Assembly: GCF_023078455.1 (NCBI RefSeq)
Contig: NZ_CP095740.1
Span: 62,001-126,000, forward strand
Reading direction: 5' to 3'
DNA: 64,000 nt
Origin: Luteibacter aegosomatis
Lineage (GTDB): Bacteria > Pseudomonadota > Gammaproteobacteria > Xanthomonadales > Rhodanobacteraceae
The notes below the pieces were generated by a model, which was given only the letters and a program-made list of their open reading frames with translations, ran no database searches and was not told the origin of the DNA. Shown piece by piece: positions 46,006-55,748 of the stretch (positions are counted from its first letter, which is position 1; each line of letters begins with the position of its first letter). A program made the position numbers and the translations under genes.

Positions 46006-46800
46006 TCAGCCGCCGGCCGGCAGGAACAACAGCAGCGCGACGCCCAACGCGATGCGATAGATCGCGAACGGCGTGAAGCGATGCGAGCGGATGTAGCCGA
46101 GCAGCCACTTCACCGCGGCGAACGCGACGAGGGTGGACACCACGAAGGCCACGGCGAGCCCGGTCCAGTCCTCGCCCGCGGCACCGCCGTGGCTGAAGGT
46201 CTTCAGCAGCTCGTACCCGGTGGCCGCGTACATGGTGGGAATGCCCACGAGGAAGGCGAATTCCGTGGCCGCCGCGCGGTTGTTGGTGCCGGCGAGCATG
46301 GCGACGAAGATCGTGGATGCCGACCGCGAGGTACCCGGGAAAATGCCCGCCACCATCTGCGCGAGGCCGACGAGGATCGCCACGCGCCAGGTGACGGCGG
46401 TGCGTTCGGGATGCTTCGCGGCGAGTTTTTCGGCAGCCATCATCCATACGCCGCCGATGATCAGCGCCCAGGCGATCGGGGTGATCGTCTCGGGCAGCTT
46501 GAAGCCGAGCTTGGTCGCGATCAGGCCGAGCACCGCGGTGATGAGGAAGGCCACGGCCAGCTTGGCGACGTAGTCGCGCGTCTCCGGGCGGCGCCAGTTC
46601 AGCACGAAGCTCCACAGCGTGCGCCAGTAGATGAAGGTGACGGCCAGGATCGCGCCGGCCTGGATCGCGACGTTGAACAGATCGGATCGCGCGCCGAGCC
46701 AGCGCTCGGCGATGAGCAGGTGGCCGGTACTGGAAATGGGGAGGAACTCGGTGATGCCCTCGACGATGCCGAGCAGGATGGCGCTGATGAAGTCGTTCAC
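46006..46800 (-). CDS. uppP: Undecaprenyl-diphosphatase (UppP/BacA)
   Basis: 264 residues from GTG (VNDFISAIL). The family motifs EGITEFLPISSTGHLL near residues 13-28 and FPGTSRSAST at about 160 are intact. Eight TM segments. Recycles undecaprenyl pyrophosphate to the monophosphate carrier for cell-wall synthesis, and confers bacitracin tolerance. No ATG is available nearby in frame, so GTG is used. Monocistronic. Confidence 0.94.
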   Translation of the reverse strand: MNDFISAILLGIVEGITEFLPISSTGHLLIAERWLGARSDLFNVAIQAGAILAVTFIYWRTLWSFVLNWRRPETRDYVAKLAVAFLITAVLGLIATKLGFKLPETITPIAWALIIGGVWMMAAEKLAAKHPERTAVTWRVAILVGLAQMVAGIFPGTSRSASTIFVAMLAGTNNRAAATEFAFLVGIPTMYAATGYELLKTFSHGGAAGEDWTGLAVAFVVSTLVAFAAVKWLLGYIRSHRFTPFAIYRIALGVALLLFLPAGG

Positions 46801-46924
46801 GTGACGGGCTTTTCTTCGTGGGGGGACGGCGCCATAGCTTAGCGGCTTGCCATCACATCGTGCCCACGCGGTGCCTGTAACTGTGGACGGTGCCCGTTCG
46901 CAAGAATTCGCATACGGACCCGTC

Positions 46925-48442
46925 ATGGTGTCGAACCCTTTCCGGACCCGCCGCTCGAGCGGCGGTCCATGCATCGTCGTCGTCGCGGCCGCGCTCTCGC
47001 TCGCCGCTTGCGCGCCCCCCGTGCGGCCGCCTGCCTTCGTGCCCCGCGAGGAGGTGCCGCTGGCCGGCCTTCCCACGGGGCAGGCCGGCTGGCCACCGGC
47101 CGAATGGTGGCGCCGCTACGGCGACGGCCAGCTCGACCGCGTGATCGCACTCGCCATGCGCGGGTCGCCGGACATGGAACAGGCCGAGGCCCGCTATCGC
47201 GCCGCGTTGCGCGCGGTGGATTCGGCGAAGGCCGAGCTCAACCCGCAGGTGCGCGGCTTGCTGAGCGGCAACCACGGCTACAACGATGTCACGCTGCGCG
47301 GACAGGCGCCCGGCGCCACCGGCAGTGCCCAGGGATTCCAGCTCAGCCCGGGCAGCAGCTGGAGCAACAGCGGTGCCGCCGGCGCGTTGGCGACGTGGGA
47401 CCTCGATCTGTGGGGCAAGCAAAAGGATGCCGTGGCCGCCGCCGTGGGACAGGCGCGCGCCGCCGAGGCCGAGCGCGCGTCGGCGGCGACGTCGTTGCAG
47501 TACAACGTCGTCAACACCTACTTCGACTGGTAGGCCCAGCAGGCTCGCCTCGCCGTGGCGCGGCATGCGGTGCGCAGCGCGGAGGAGTACCGGGAGCTGG
47601 TGCAGTTACGCGTGCACGGCGGCCTGGACGATCCCACCGCGCTCGACCAGGCCGACGGTCAACTCGCCCAGCAACGTGGCGGCGTCGCCCAGCTCGAAGG
47701 CGCGGCGCGACTCGACCTGGTGCAGCTCGCCGCCCTGGCGGGCGTCTCGCTCGAGGAACTGGGCGACCTCGTGCCTCGGCCGTTGCCCGCGGCCGACACC
47801 GATCTTCCGCCCGATGCACGCCTGGGCCTCATCGCGCGTCGTCCCGACATCGCGGCGGCGCGCTGGCAGATCGAGGCGTCGGCGAAAAACATCGACCAGG
47901 CGCGCAAGGCCTATTACCCCGATGTCAGCCTGACCGCGCTGGGTGCCTACCTGCGCACGTATCCGGACCTTGGCTCGGGCACGCGTACCGAATTGACGCT
48001 GGGAGGGATAGGCCCCTCCATCCAGTTGCCGATCTTCAGCGGCGGCCGCCTGCGCGCGCAGTACGAAGGCGCGCAGGCGCAACTGGACACCGCGGTGGCC
48101 CAATACGACGGCGCCGTGGTCCAGGCGGCGGGTGAGGTCGCGCAGGGCGTGGAAACCCTGCGCATGCTCGACGCGCGCGGCGTACAGCAGGATCGACAGC
48201 TCGAAGCCGCGCGTGCACAGCAGCGCCGGGCCGGCGATCGCCGCTCCAAAGGCCTCATCGACGACCGCGACTGGCTGCGCGCCGACATGCAGGTGGACCA
48301 GCAACGCGACGCGCGCCTGCAGATCGACAGCCAGACGCTGTCGGCCAACCTTTCCCTGATCCACGCACTGGGCGGCGGCTACCGCGCCGACGACCTGCCC
48401 GATCTTCCGGCCGTGGCGGCCGGCAAGGAATCCACGCGATGA
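46925..48442 (+). pseudogene. NodT-family outer-membrane efflux lipoprotein with in-frame amber codon
   Basis: A single continuous reading frame of ~505 codons interrupted only by TAG at 47531-47533, after NTYFDW. The next codons AQQARLAVARH continue the family sequence without shift, so a CAG (Gln) to TAG change explains it. N-terminus: lipobox LAAC (VVVAAALSLAACAPP), WWRRYGDGQLD. C-terminal repeat intact (IARRPDIAAARWQIE; SIQLPIFSGGRLRAQYEG). It overlaps the next gene start (ATGA). Either nonfunctional, suppressed, or a sequence error. The second fragment could start at 47555. Confidence 0.85.
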
Positions 48443-49833
48443 CCACCGAGAACGACGAACCGCGCGACGAAGGCGCGAACGCACCGCTACCCTACAAGTA
48501 CCGTTACAAGTACCTGCACAAGTACGGCGACGAGAGCGATCCCGAGCGCGAGGGGAAAGACGGCGACGAGGACGACGAGAAAGACGACGGCGAAGACGGC
48601 GACAAGAAAGACGACAAGAAGAAAGACGACGAAAAGCAGGACGGCGACAAGAAAGAGGACAAGGACGATCCGAAAGCCAAGCGCAAGAAGATCATCGTCC
48701 TGTCCATCATCGCCGCCGTCTTCCTGCTTGCCGGCCTTACCTGGCTTCTGCTCTACATCTTCGTGTTCACCCAGCGCGAGAAGACCGACGATGCCTACGT
48801 CAAGGGCGACATGGTGACGATCTCGTCGCGTGTGGCCGGCACCGTCGTCGAAGTGGCCGTGGAGGAAACCGAGCGCGTGCACGCGGGACAGGTGCTGGTG
48901 CGCCTGGACCCGGTCGACGCGAAGGTCGCCCTGATGAACGCCGAGGGCCAGCTCGCGCAAGCCGTGCGCGAGGCACAGGCGCGCCAGCAGCAAGCCAACC
49001 AGGCCGACGCCGCCATTCCGCAGCGTCGCGCGCAGTACGAACAGGCCCGCGACGAATATAACCGTCGCCACCCGCTGCTCGAGCGCCGCGCGGTCTCGGC
49101 CGAGGAAGTGGACACCGGCAAACGCCAGATGCAGCAGGCGTATGCCGCATTGCAGGCGGCCGAACGCGAAGCCGCCGCCGCGCACGCGCAGGTGGACGGT
49201 ACGTCGGTGGAAAACTTCCCCGCCGTGATCCAGGCCCGCTCGCAATTCCGCAACGCATGGGTGAACAGCGGACGCAATGCCATCGTCTCGCCCATCGAAG
49301 GCTACGCCGCGCGGCGCCAGGTGCAGGTGGGCCAGCGCATCCAGCCGGGACAGGACCTGCTGACCGTGGTGCCGTTGCAGGATCTCTGGGTGGACGCCAA
49401 CTTCAAGGAGACGCAACTGGAGCACATCCGCATCGGCCAGCCGGTGGAAATCACGACGGACATGTACTCCGACTTCGAATACCACGGCAAGGTCGTGGGC
49501 CTGAACGCGGGCACGGGAAGCGCCTTCTCGCTCCTCCCGGCCGAGAACGCCACCGGCAACTGGATCAAGGTGGTGCAGCGATTGCCCGTGCGCGTGGCGA
49601 TCGATGCGGAGGATCTGCGCAAGCACCCGCTGCGGGTGGGCCTGTCCACCTACGTCACCGTCGACACCCATGACCGCGACGGCAAGGTGCTGGCGGAAAC
49701 CCCGCGCACCAAACCGCTGGCGAGCACCAACGTCTACGAGCAGGAAATGAGCGAGGCCGACCAGCGCGCGCAGGAGATCATCCGCGAGAACACGGTCGCC
49801 GTGCCCACCCCGGTTCCGGCCAAGCGCGGCTGA
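48439..49833 (+). CDS. EmrA/HlyD-family adaptor with acidic low-complexity cytoplasmic tail
   Basis: 464 residues. Residues 19-29 are Tyr/Lys-rich (YKYRYKYLHKY). Residues ~31-80 consist almost only of Asp, Glu, Lys and Gly, then a basic KRKK precedes the single TM (84-110). The periplasmic part is normal EmrA: DDAYVKGDMVTISSRVAGTV, coiled coil, LWVDANFKETQLEHIRIGQ. The ~80-residue charged tail is cytoplasmic and not part of typical EmrA. Overlaps upstream gene; 3 bp to the MFS gene. Confidence 0.92.
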   Translation: MTTENDEPRDEGANAPLPYKYRYKYLHKYGDESDPEREGKDGDEDDEKDDGEDGDKKDDKKKDDEKQDGDKKEDKDDPKAKRKKIIVLSIIAAVFLLAGLTWLLLYIFVFTQREKTDDAYVKGDMVTISSRVAGTVVEVAVEETERVHAGQVLVRLDPVDAKVALMNAEGQLAQAVREAQARQQQANQADAAIPQRRAQYEQARDEYNRRHPLLERRAVSAEEVDTGKRQMQQAYAALQAAEREAAAAHAQVDGTSVENFPAVIQARSQFRNAWVNSGRNAIVSPIEGYAARRQVQVGQRIQPGQDLLTVVPLQDLWVDANFKETQLEHIRIGQPVEITTDMYSDFEYHGKVVGLNAGTGSAFSLLPAENATGNWIKVVQRLPVRVAIDAEDLRKHPLRVGLSTYVTVDTHDRDGKVLAETPRTKPLASTNVYEQEMSEADQRAQEIIRENTVAVPTPVPAKRG

Positions 49834-49836
49834 CGC

Positions 49837-51384
49837 ATGGCCGGCGCGAAAGGCCAGGGCGGTACGCCGCCGCCGATGCATGGCGGGCAGCTCGCGCTGC
49901 TCACGGCCGGCGTGGCGTTGGCGACGTTCATGGAAGTGCTCGACATTTCCATCGTCAACGTCTCCGTGCGCACGATCGCCGGCAACCTCGGTGTCAGCAG
50001 CAACGAAGGCACCATGGCGATCAGTGCGTATTCGATGGCGAGCGCCGTGATGCAGCCGCTGACGGGCTGGGTGGCGAAGCGATTCGGCGAGGTGCGCACC
50101 TTCAGCGTATCGGTGCTGCTGTTCGTGATCTTCTCGGCGATGTGCGGACTGTCGCAAAGCATGCCGATGCTGATCGTGTTCCGTCTCCTGCAAGGCGCGG
50201 TGTCGGGGCCCATGGTGCCGCTTTCGCAGACGTTGCTGCTCAACAACTACCCGCCCGCGCGCCGGCCCATCGCGCTGGCGCTATGGGCGATGACGGTCGT
50301 CGTGGCGCCGGTGTTCGGTCCGATTCTCGGCGGTTGGATCACCGACAACTACCACTGGTCGTGGATCTTCTTCATCAACATTCCCGTCGGCCTGTTCGCG
50401 CTCATCATCACCCTCACCCTCCTGCGCGGCCGCGAATCGAAAGTGGTGAAGATCCCGGTGGATGCGGTCGGCCTGTTCCTGCTGGCGGTCGGCGTGGGCT
50501 GCCTGCAATTCATGCTCGACAACGGCAACGACGACGACTGGTTCAGCTCCAAGCTCATCACGGTGCTGGCGATCGTCTCGTTGGTGTGCCTCACCTTCCT
50601 CGTGGCCTGGGAGCTGATGCACAAGAACCCGGTGGTGGAGCTGCGCCTGCTGGGCAAACGCAACTTCCTCGTCGGCGTGCTGTGCCTGTCGTTGGGCATG
50701 TTCGCCTTCTTCGGCGGCACGGTGGTGATGCCGCAATGGGTGCAGGAGGTGCTCGGCTACAACGCCACGTGGGCCGGCTTCGTGGTCGCGCCCATCGGTT
50801 TGCTGGCGATCTTCATGTCGCCGCTGGTGGGCGCGTTCCAGAGCCGCTTCGACCTGCGCGTGCTCAACACGGTGGGCTTCGCGATCTTCGCCGCGGCGTC
50901 GTTCTGGATGTCCACGCTGAGCACGAACGCCCCGTACCACGAACTGGCGGAGCCGCGCTTCATGATGGGCGCGGGCGTGGCGTTGTTCTTCGTGCCGGTG
51001 AACCAGATCATCCTCTCGGGCATTCCCGACGAGCAGGTGGCGAGCGCATCGGGCCTGTCGAACTTCTTCCGAACCCTGGCGGGCAGCATCGCCACGGCGG
51101 TGAGCACCACGATGTATTCGCACCGCACGACGTTCCACCATGCGGTACTCACCGAGCACGTCGTATCCGGCGATCGCACGACCATGGAATACCTCGACCG
51201 GTTCCAGGCGGGCGGCATCCAGGGCCCGGTGGCCAACGCCGCCTTGAATCGCATCGTGGACATGCAGGCGGCGACGTTGGCGGTGAACGACGTGTTCTGG
51301 ATCTTCGGCTTGATGTTCGGCTTGGCGATGATCGTCATCTGGTTCGCCAAGCCGCCGTTCGCATCGGGTGGGGTGGGGCACTGA
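49837..51384 (+). CDS. EmrB-like DHA2-family MFS exporter (second copy)
   Basis: 515 residues, 14 TM helices. N-terminal LATFMEVLDISIVNVSVRTI is the DHA2 motif (Asp in TM1); LQGAVSGPMVPLSQTLLLNN and APVFGPILGGWITDNYHWSW follow. Exporter partner of the adaptor upstream. Part of the operon OM channel (amber) - adaptor - MFS. Diverged from the emrB at 17.8 kb. Confidence 0.92.
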   Translation: MAGAKGQGGTPPPMHGGQLALLTAGVALATFMEVLDISIVNVSVRTIAGNLGVSSNEGTMAISAYSMASAVMQPLTGWVAKRFGEVRTFSVSVLLFVIFSAMCGLSQSMPMLIVFRLLQGAVSGPMVPLSQTLLLNNYPPARRPIALALWAMTVVVAPVFGPILGGWITDNYHWSWIFFINIPVGLFALIITLTLLRGRESKVVKIPVDAVGLFLLAVGVGCLQFMLDNGNDDDWFSSKLITVLAIVSLVCLTFLVAWELMHKNPVVELRLLGKRNFLVGVLCLSLGMFAFFGGTVVMPQWVQEVLGYNATWAGFVVAPIGLLAIFMSPLVGAFQSRFDLRVLNTVGFAIFAAASFWMSTLSTNAPYHELAEPRFMMGAGVALFFVPVNQIILSGIPDEQVASASGLSNFFRTLAGSIATAVSTTMYSHRTTFHHAVLTEHVVSGDRTTMEYLDRFQAGGIQGPVANAALNRIVDMQAATLAVNDVFWIFGLMFGLAMIVIWFAKPPFASGGVGH

Positions 51385-51429
51385 AAAGCCGGGTGCCCAC
51401 GGCGCGGTACGTGCGTGTCGCAAAAACCC

Positions 51430-53112
51430 TTACGACCGGGGCGAGAAGTCCAGCGTCTCGGTCAGGTCGCCCGGTGCGGGCCCGCCCGCTGCGATCATGG
51501 CTTCCTCGCGCATCGTCAATCCCGGCAGCTTTTCCAGCTTGAACCGCCGCGTGAGGAAACGCGCGATGGAACCGGTGTCGTACACCGTGTGTTCCACGTG
51601 CCCCTTTTTCGCGAACGGCGATACCACCAGCGCCGGGATGCGCGTGCCCGGCCCCCAGCGATCGCCCTTGGGCGGCGCCACGTGGTCCCACCAGCCGCCG
51701 TTCTCGTCGAAGGTGACGATCACGAGCATGTTCTTCCACTGCTTGCTCTTGCGCAGTTCGTGCACGATGGCGCCGATGTGGCGGTCGCCGGCTTCCACGT
51801 CGGAATAGCCGGCGTGCATGTTGAGATCGCCCTGCGGCTTGTAGAAGGTGACCGTGGGCAGCTTGCCCGCGACCACGTCGGCGAGGAAACGATTCGTTTT
51901 CGCCGTTTCCCCCAGGCCGCCGTCACGCAGGCGGTGCTTGCGCGCCTCGGTGCCCGGCGCGAGATCCTCGAAATAATTCAATGGCTGGTGGTGGGCCTGG
52001 AAGTTGGGCGTGGACGGAAAGCTGCCGTCGTCGCTGTCGCCATGGCCGTCGAGCGCGGCCTGGAAGCCGCCGGCATACCAGGCCCAGTCCACGTTCTTCG
52101 CGGAGAGCATGTCGCCGATGTGCTTGTGCTTCTGCGGCACGAGGTTGTTCGGGCTGCTCATGTCGGCCAGCAGGGGATTCTTGCGGTCGACGTTGAAGCC
52201 CGGCGAATACGGAGGGCCCATCGTACCCACCGCGAAGAAATCCGGCGTGAGCGTGGCGTGGTGGGCGAACTTCGGCTTGCCCTGCATCGCGCTGGACGGG
52301 GATTCGTCGGACAGCTTCAGACGGGGATCGTCCGCCTTGCCGCTCCGGGTCACGGCGATGCTGAACTGCGCCGGGCCCTTGTCGGCATCCGGATAGATCG
52401 GCGGCTGCGCGGCCACGAGGTACTGGTGGTTGAGGAACGAGCCGCCGAAGGCGCCCATGAAAAAGTTGTCGCAGAGCGTGAACTGCTCGGCCAAGCGCCA
52501 CAGGCGCAGGTGCACCGGCGCCTCGGCGTAGTGGCCCATTACCAACGCGCCGCTGTCGCCCCAGGCGACGAAGCCGTCGTTCTTGCCGCCGTTGATCTGC
52601 GCCTGGTTGTTGTAGAAGGCGTGCACGAGGTCGCGCGTGATCACGCCGTGCGGCAGCGGCGTGCCGTCGGGCATGCGCAGCGCCCACGGCGCGTTGGGAA
52701 GGCCCGTCAGGTCCTTCTCGGCCACCTTGTAAGTGCGGTGCGCCACGGTCTGTTCGTGCGGCACCATGCCGCCCCAGATGGGAGGCAGCGTATCGAAGGG
52801 CTTGCCGTCGCGGTCGATCTGCCTCGTGCGCTCCGGCGGCAGCGAGGACAGCGGTTCCTTCACCCCGGGAAAGTCGCCGAACAGGTTATTGAAGCTGCGG
52901 TTCTCGGCGTAGATCACCACCACGTGGTCGATGTGCTTCTCGAGGAGGGCATCGAGTTCGGCCCCGGCCGGAGCGGTGGATGCCGCTTTGCCCGCGGCGC
53001 CGGCCACCTCGTTCACGCCACCCAGCGCGAGCAGCGCGCCGGTGGAGGCCATGCCGCCCAGCAGGCGGCGGCGCCCGGCGTCGGGCGTGTCGTCTTCGTG
53101 TTTTTTCGTCAT
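51430..53112 (-). CDS. Phosphoesterase (phospholipase C / AcpA-type acid phosphatase family), exported
   Basis: 560 residues from [11 protein letters not shown]. Tat-like signal [20 protein letters not shown] near residues 13-32. Phosphoesterase-family (PF04185) core: [20 protein letters not shown] at ~62-81, followed by the [11 protein letters not shown] and [15 protein letters not shown] metal-site segments. Hydrolyses phosphomonoesters or phospholipids outside the cytoplasm, perhaps for phosphate acquisition. Monocistronic; divergent from glnA with a 260-bp gap. Confidence 0.88.
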   Translation of the reverse strand: MTKKHEDDTPDAGRRRLLGGMASTGALLALGGVNEVAGAAGKAASTAPAGAELDALLEKHIDHVVVIYAENRSFNNLFGDFPGVKEPLSSLPPERTRQIDRDGKPFDTLPPIWGGMVPHEQTVAHRTYKVAEKDLTGLPNAPWALRMPDGTPLPHGVITRDLVHAFYNNQAQINGGKNDGFVAWGDSGALVMGHYAEAPVHLRLWRLAEQFTLCDNFFMGAFGGSFLNHQYLVAAQPPIYPDADKGPAQFSIAVTRSGKADDPRLKLSDESPSSAMQGKPKFAHHATLTPDFFAVGTMGPPYSPGFNVDRKNPLLADMSSPNNLVPQKHKHIGDMLSAKNVDWAWYAGGFQAALDGHGDSDDGSFPSTPNFQAHHQPLNYFEDLAPGTEARKHRLRDGGLGETAKTNRFLADVVAGKLPTVTFYKPQGDLNMHAGYSDVEAGDRHIGAIVHELRKSKQWKNMLVIVTFDENGGWWDHVAPPKGDRWGPGTRIPALVVSPFAKKGHVEHTVYDTGSIARFLTRRFKLEKLPGLTMREEAMIAAGGPAPGDLTETLDFSPRS

Positions 53113-53200
53113 CGGTCGAAACTTGGGGAGGGGTAGCGGCCGTCGGTCGCCGGAAGATATACGGACGACACAAAAACCATGTCGGGCGGATGGCGTCAAC

Positions 53201-53247
53201 CCTTTCCGATTGGTGCATAACGCGCCGAGTTGCACCGGAATGGTGCA
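53201..53247 (+). promoter_or_regulatory. NtrC enhancer sites upstream of glnA
   Basis: TGCACCGGAATGGTGCA (53231-53247) differs from the NtrC consensus TGCACYA-N3-TGGTGCA at one position. A weaker site ends in TGGTGCA at 53211-53217. Their centres are about -108 and -138 relative to the predicted sigma-54 start, closely mirroring the E. coli glnAp2 enhancer layout. Confidence 0.78.
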
Positions 53248-53320
53248 ATTCGGCATTCCGTCCAGGGCCGGTCTATGATGCCTGGGCTCGCCCAGGGCGC
53301 CCCGTCGATGGCGGAGCCGC

Positions 53321-53336
53321 TGGCACAGCGATTGCT
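53321..53336 (+). promoter_or_regulatory. Sigma-54 promoter of glnA
   Basis: TGGCAC-AGCGA-TTGCT is an exact -24/-12 element with 5-bp spacing. Predicted transcription start near 53347, 25 bases before the glnA ATG. Confidence 0.85.
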
Positions 53337-53372
53337 ATAAGCATTCCGCCCCATACCCAATTCGAGGTCCGT

Positions 53373-54785
53373 ATGTCCGCCGCTTCCAAAGTGCTGAACC
53401 TCATCCAGGAAGAGAACATCGAGTTCGTCGACCTGCGCTTCGCCGACATGCTCGGCAAGCACCACCACGTCACCTTCCCCGCCCACGCCATCGACGAGGG
53501 GACGTTCGAGGACGGCAAGATGTTCGACGGCTCGTCGATCCCCGGCTGGAAGGGCATCAACGAATCGGACATGGTGCTCCTGCCCGACGCGGAGACGGCG
53601 CACCTGGATCCGTTCAGCGCCCACAAGCAGCTGATCCTTCATTGCGACGTGCTCGAGCCGAGCACCATGCAGGCCTACGGCCGTGACCCGCGCTCGATCG
53701 CCAAGCGCGCCGAGGCCTTCCTGAAGTCCACCGGCATCGCCGACACGGCGTTCTTCGGTCCGGAACCCGAGTTCTTCATCTTCGACTCGATCCGCTGGCA
53801 GAACGACATGGGCCGCGTGTTCTACGAGATCAACTCCGAAGAGGCCGCCTGGTCGTCGCGCTACAAGTACGACGGCACCAACACCGGCCATCGCCCGGGC
53901 GTGAAGGGCGGCTACTTCCCGGTGAGCCCGGTGGACAGCCTGGGCGACCTGCGCGCCGACATGTGCAAGGTGCTCGAGTCGCTGGGCCAGGTGGTGGAAG
54001 TGCACCACCACGAAGTGGCCAACGCCGGCCAGTGCGAGATCGGCACGCGCTTCAACACCCTGGTGAAGAAGGCCGACGAACTGATGACGATGAAGTACGT
54101 CATCAAGAACGTGGCCCACCAGGCCGGCAAGACCGTCACCTTCATGCCCAAGCCGATCGTCGGCGACAACGGCTCGGGCATGCACGTGCACCAGTCGCTG
54201 TCGAAGAACGGCGAGAACCTCTTCGCGGGCGACCTCTACGGCGGCCTGTCGCAGACGGCGCTGTGGTACATCGGCGGCATCTTCAAGCACGCCAAGGCCA
54301 TCAACGCCTTCGCCAACTCCACCACCAACAGCTACAAGCGCCTGGTGCCGGGTTTCGAAGCGCCGGTGATGCTCGCCTATTCGGCGCGCAACCGTTCGGC
54401 GTCGTGCCGCATCCCGTACGTGTCCAGCCCGAAGGGCCGCCGCATCGAAATCCGCTTCCCGGATCCGATGCAGTCGGGCTATCTCACCTTCACGGTGCTC
54501 ATGATGGCCGGTCTCGACGGCATCCTGAACAAGATCGACCCGGGTGCGCCGGCCGACAAGGATCTCTACGACCTGCCGCCGGAAGAAGAGAAGAACATCC
54601 CGCAGGTCTGCGCCAGCCTCGACGAGGCGCTGAGCGCGCTCGACAAGGATCGCGAGTTCCTGAAGGCCGGCGGCGTGTTCACCGACGACTTCATCGACGG
54701 TTACATCGCGCTGAAGATGCAGGAAGTCACGCGTTACCGCGCGAGCACCCACCCGCTCGAGTTCCAGATGTACTACGCGATCTGA
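53373..54785 (+). CDS. glnA: Glutamine synthetase type I
   Basis: 470 residues. Starts [20 protein letters not shown]. Motifs: [27 protein letters not shown] (in [17 protein letters not shown]) and [10 protein letters not shown]. The adenylylation Tyr is Tyr399 in [10 protein letters not shown], so activity should be controlled by GlnE. Forms a dodecamer and assimilates ammonium in the cytoplasm. Transcription from a sigma-54/NtrC promoter and a perfect terminator after the stop make it a single-gene unit. glnK/ntrBC are not next to it. Confidence 0.97.
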   Translation: MSAASKVLNLIQEENIEFVDLRFADMLGKHHHVTFPAHAIDEGTFEDGKMFDGSSIPGWKGINESDMVLLPDAETAHLDPFSAHKQLILHCDVLEPSTMQAYGRDPRSIAKRAEAFLKSTGIADTAFFGPEPEFFIFDSIRWQNDMGRVFYEINSEEAAWSSRYKYDGTNTGHRPGVKGGYFPVSPVDSLGDLRADMCKVLESLGQVVEVHHHEVANAGQCEIGTRFNTLVKKADELMTMKYVIKNVAHQAGKTVTFMPKPIVGDNGSGMHVHQSLSKNGENLFAGDLYGGLSQTALWYIGGIFKHAKAINAFANSTTNSYKRLVPGFEAPVMLAYSARNRSASCRIPYVSSPKGRRIEIRFPDPMQSGYLTFTVLMMAGLDGILNKIDPGAPADKDLYDLPPEEEKNIPQVCASLDEALSALDKDREFLKAGGVFTDDFIDGYIALKMQEVTRYRASTHPLEFQMYYAI

Positions 54786-54811
54786 TCGCCTTCCCCGGAA
54801 TGGGAAGAAAA

Positions 54812-54841
54812 GGGGGGCGCTTCGGCGCCCCCCCTTTTTTT
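54812..54841 (+). terminator. glnA rho-independent terminator
   Basis: GGGGGGCGC-TTCG-GCGCCCCCC stem with UUCG tetraloop, followed by seven T. Begins 27 bp after the glnA stop. Confidence 0.95.
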
Positions 54842-54894
54842 AGCCCGCGGCGGTCGCCGGGATTCGGCTAGCGTTTTTGCCAGGACGCGCCTGC

Positions 54895-55671
54895 CTACTG
54901 CATATGCCATCCGTGGCTCACGAGCAACGATTGCCCGGTGAGCGCGTTCGATCCGAAGCCGGCGAGGAAGAGCGCGGTGTCGGCGATGTCCTGGAGCGTG
55001 GTGAATTCCGCATCGACCGTGTCGCGCAGCATCACGTCGCGCACGACCTCCGCTTCGGAGATGCCCAGTTCCCTGGCCTGCTCGGGAATCTGCTTTTCCA
55101 CCAGCGGCGTGCGCACGAAGCCGGGGCAGATGACGTTCGCGCGGATGCGATGCTCCGCGCCTTCCTTCGCGACGACGCGCGCGAGGCCGAGCAACCCGTG
55201 TTTCGCGGCGACGTACGGTGCCTTGAATTTCGATGCGACGTGCGAATGCGCCGAGCCCATGAGGATGATCGATCCGCCGCGACCCGCGGCTATCATCTGG
55301 CGCATCGCCGCGCGCGAGGTGAGGAACGCGCCGTCCATGTGGATGGCCAGCATGCGCTTCCAGTCGGCGAAGGAGAGATCGACCAGCGGCGAGATGATCT
55401 GTATGCCCGCGTTGCTCACCAGGATGTCGACGGGGCCCCGTTCGCGCTCGACGCGCGCGAAGCCCTCGTCCACGTGGGATTCGTCGGCGACGTCCATGGC
55501 GATGCCCATCGCGCCGTCGCCCAGGGCGTTCGCGGTGTCGCGGGCCTTGTCCGCGGCGATGTCCGCGACGACGACCGTCGCGCCGGCGTTGGCGTAGGCC
55601 TCGGCGATGGCGCGGCCGATGCCGCTGGCCGCGCCGGTAACGAGGGCGATCTTGCCTCTGAGGTCGTGCAT
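54895..55671 (-). CDS. 3-hydroxybutyrate dehydrogenase-like SDR
   Basis: 258 residues from [13 protein letters not shown]; a longer frame upstream has no SDR similarity. Motifs: [23 protein letters not shown] in ILVSNAGIQ, Ser in [15 protein letters not shown]. The C-terminal [11 protein letters not shown] and the [17 protein letters not shown] context match D-3-hydroxybutyrate dehydrogenases, which interconvert 3-hydroxybutyrate and acetoacetate. Convergent with glnA. The function is likely but other beta-hydroxyacid substrates cannot be excluded. Confidence 0.8.
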   Translation of the reverse strand: MHDLRGKIALVTGAASGIGRAIAEAYANAGATVVVADIAADKARDTANALGDGAMGIAMDVADESHVDEGFARVERERGPVDILVSNAGIQIISPLVDLSFADWKRMLAIHMDGAFLTSRAAMRQMIAAGRGGSIILMGSAHSHVASKFKAPYVAAKHGLLGLARVVAKEGAEHRIRANVICPGFVRTPLVEKQIPEQARELGISEAEVVRDVMLRDTVDAEFTTLQDIADTALFLAGFGSNALTGQSLLVSHGWHMQ

Positions 55672-55748
55672 GGTGGACTCCGATGAGGAAAACCCCTCAT
55701 ACGGTAGCGCGAAGACCGTCCGCTCGCGCCTGCGGCAACGTGCCCGCT

